Assembly: GCA_002381695.1 (NCBI GenBank)
Contig: DFXM01000006.1
Span: 84,668-91,032 of the forward strand
Length of the DNA: 6,365 bases
DNA from: Clostridium sp. UBA4108
Lineage (GTDB): Bacteria; Bacillota; Clostridia; Clostridiales; Clostridiaceae
Reading direction: 5' to 3'
The notes beneath the pieces are model-generated. The model was not told the origin of the DNA and searched no databases. It worked only from the letters and a program-made list of their open reading frames with translations. A program made the position numbers and the translations under genes. Shown here one piece after another: positions 6,279 through 6,365 of the stretch; the first letter of the stretch is position 1, and every line of letters begins with the position of its first letter.

Positions 6279-6365
6279 ATTATATAAGTTTCAATAATGA
6301 AACTACATGATACAAATAGGCTTTTCTTTTATAGTTTATTTGAATTGAACTTCATATTATTGCTG
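6279..6365. repeat. Right arm of the diverged inverted repeat, promoter region of the ABC operon
   Basis: This is the reverse-complement partner of 53-138, with exact blocks at 6347-6363 and 6293-6308. It reads inward toward the ABC operon, as the left arm reads toward the riboswitch gene. The match runs up to the last base of the window (18 of 19 at the edge), so the repeat may continue outside. Confidence 0.75.
6288..6303. promoter_or_regulatory. Operator-like palindrome upstream of the ABC operon
   Basis: GTTTCA (6288-6293) and TGAAAC (6298-6303) form a perfect 6+6 inverted repeat with a 4-nt spacer. A -10-like TATCAT on the - strand (6307-6312) would place the transcription start near 6300, inside the palindrome, with a leader of about 40 nt holding the GGAGGG site. 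No convincing -35 is visible. That position fits a repressor site. The left repeat keeps only the first half-site (GTTTCA, 114-119). No regulator gene is in the window. Confidence 0.45.

Noticed and set aside
6279..6284. TATAAT on the - strand just before the first ABC gene
   Set aside because: Transcription from it would start within the GGAGGG ribosome binding site, and no -35 fits. TATCAT at 6307-6312 is better placed.

Overview
The window is AT-rich DNA of clostridial/low-GC Firmicute type. The evidence is strong AGGAGG-like ribosome binding sites, frequent AUA/AGA/UUA codons, a ykkC-type riboswitch, and intrinsic terminators with U tracts. The species cannot be named from the sequence. 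I count five protein genes: one on the + strand (335-1060) and four on the - strand.

Left part (1-1273). The first ~50 bases resemble the sequence just downstream of the small gene at 1274-1459. Bases 53-138 are an inverted, diverged copy of the far right edge (6279-6365). A likely extended -10 promoter (141-169) then leads into a well-conserved ykkC-family riboswitch (guanidine-I by its conserved boxes, 191-281). The 3' strand of this aptamer is also the 5' arm of a perfect 16-bp intrinsic terminator (270-313). Ligand binding should therefore prevent termination and switch on the next gene, a six-helix membrane protein of the LysE/GAP(Sap)-like type (335-1060). The gene is followed by two hairpin terminators, where it converges with the small gene.

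Middle (1274-1703). A 61-residue protein with two predicted membrane helices lies on the - strand. It has its own extended -10 promoter and a leader of about 125 nt that starts with a hairpin.

Right part (1704-6365). This is a - strand operon: two ABC exporter half-transporters, each a membrane domain fused to an ATPase, whose ends overlap by 8 nt, followed by a DUF2785-type soluble protein. Both ATPases have complete catalytic motifs and the LSGGQWQ signature seen in NisT/SpaT-like exporters, so they probably form a heterodimeric exporter. No substrate, modification enzyme or peptidase is visible inside the window. The promoter region, with a GTTTCA-N4-TGAAAC palindrome, lies at the right edge.

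The most interesting points are the pairing of a guanidine-type riboswitch with a transporter-like protein that is not of the SMR family, and the shared two-part cis element facing inward from both ends. That element suggests either common regulation of the riboswitch gene and the ABC operon, or an old duplication/rearrangement junction. I see no rRNA, tRNA, CRISPR array or transposase.
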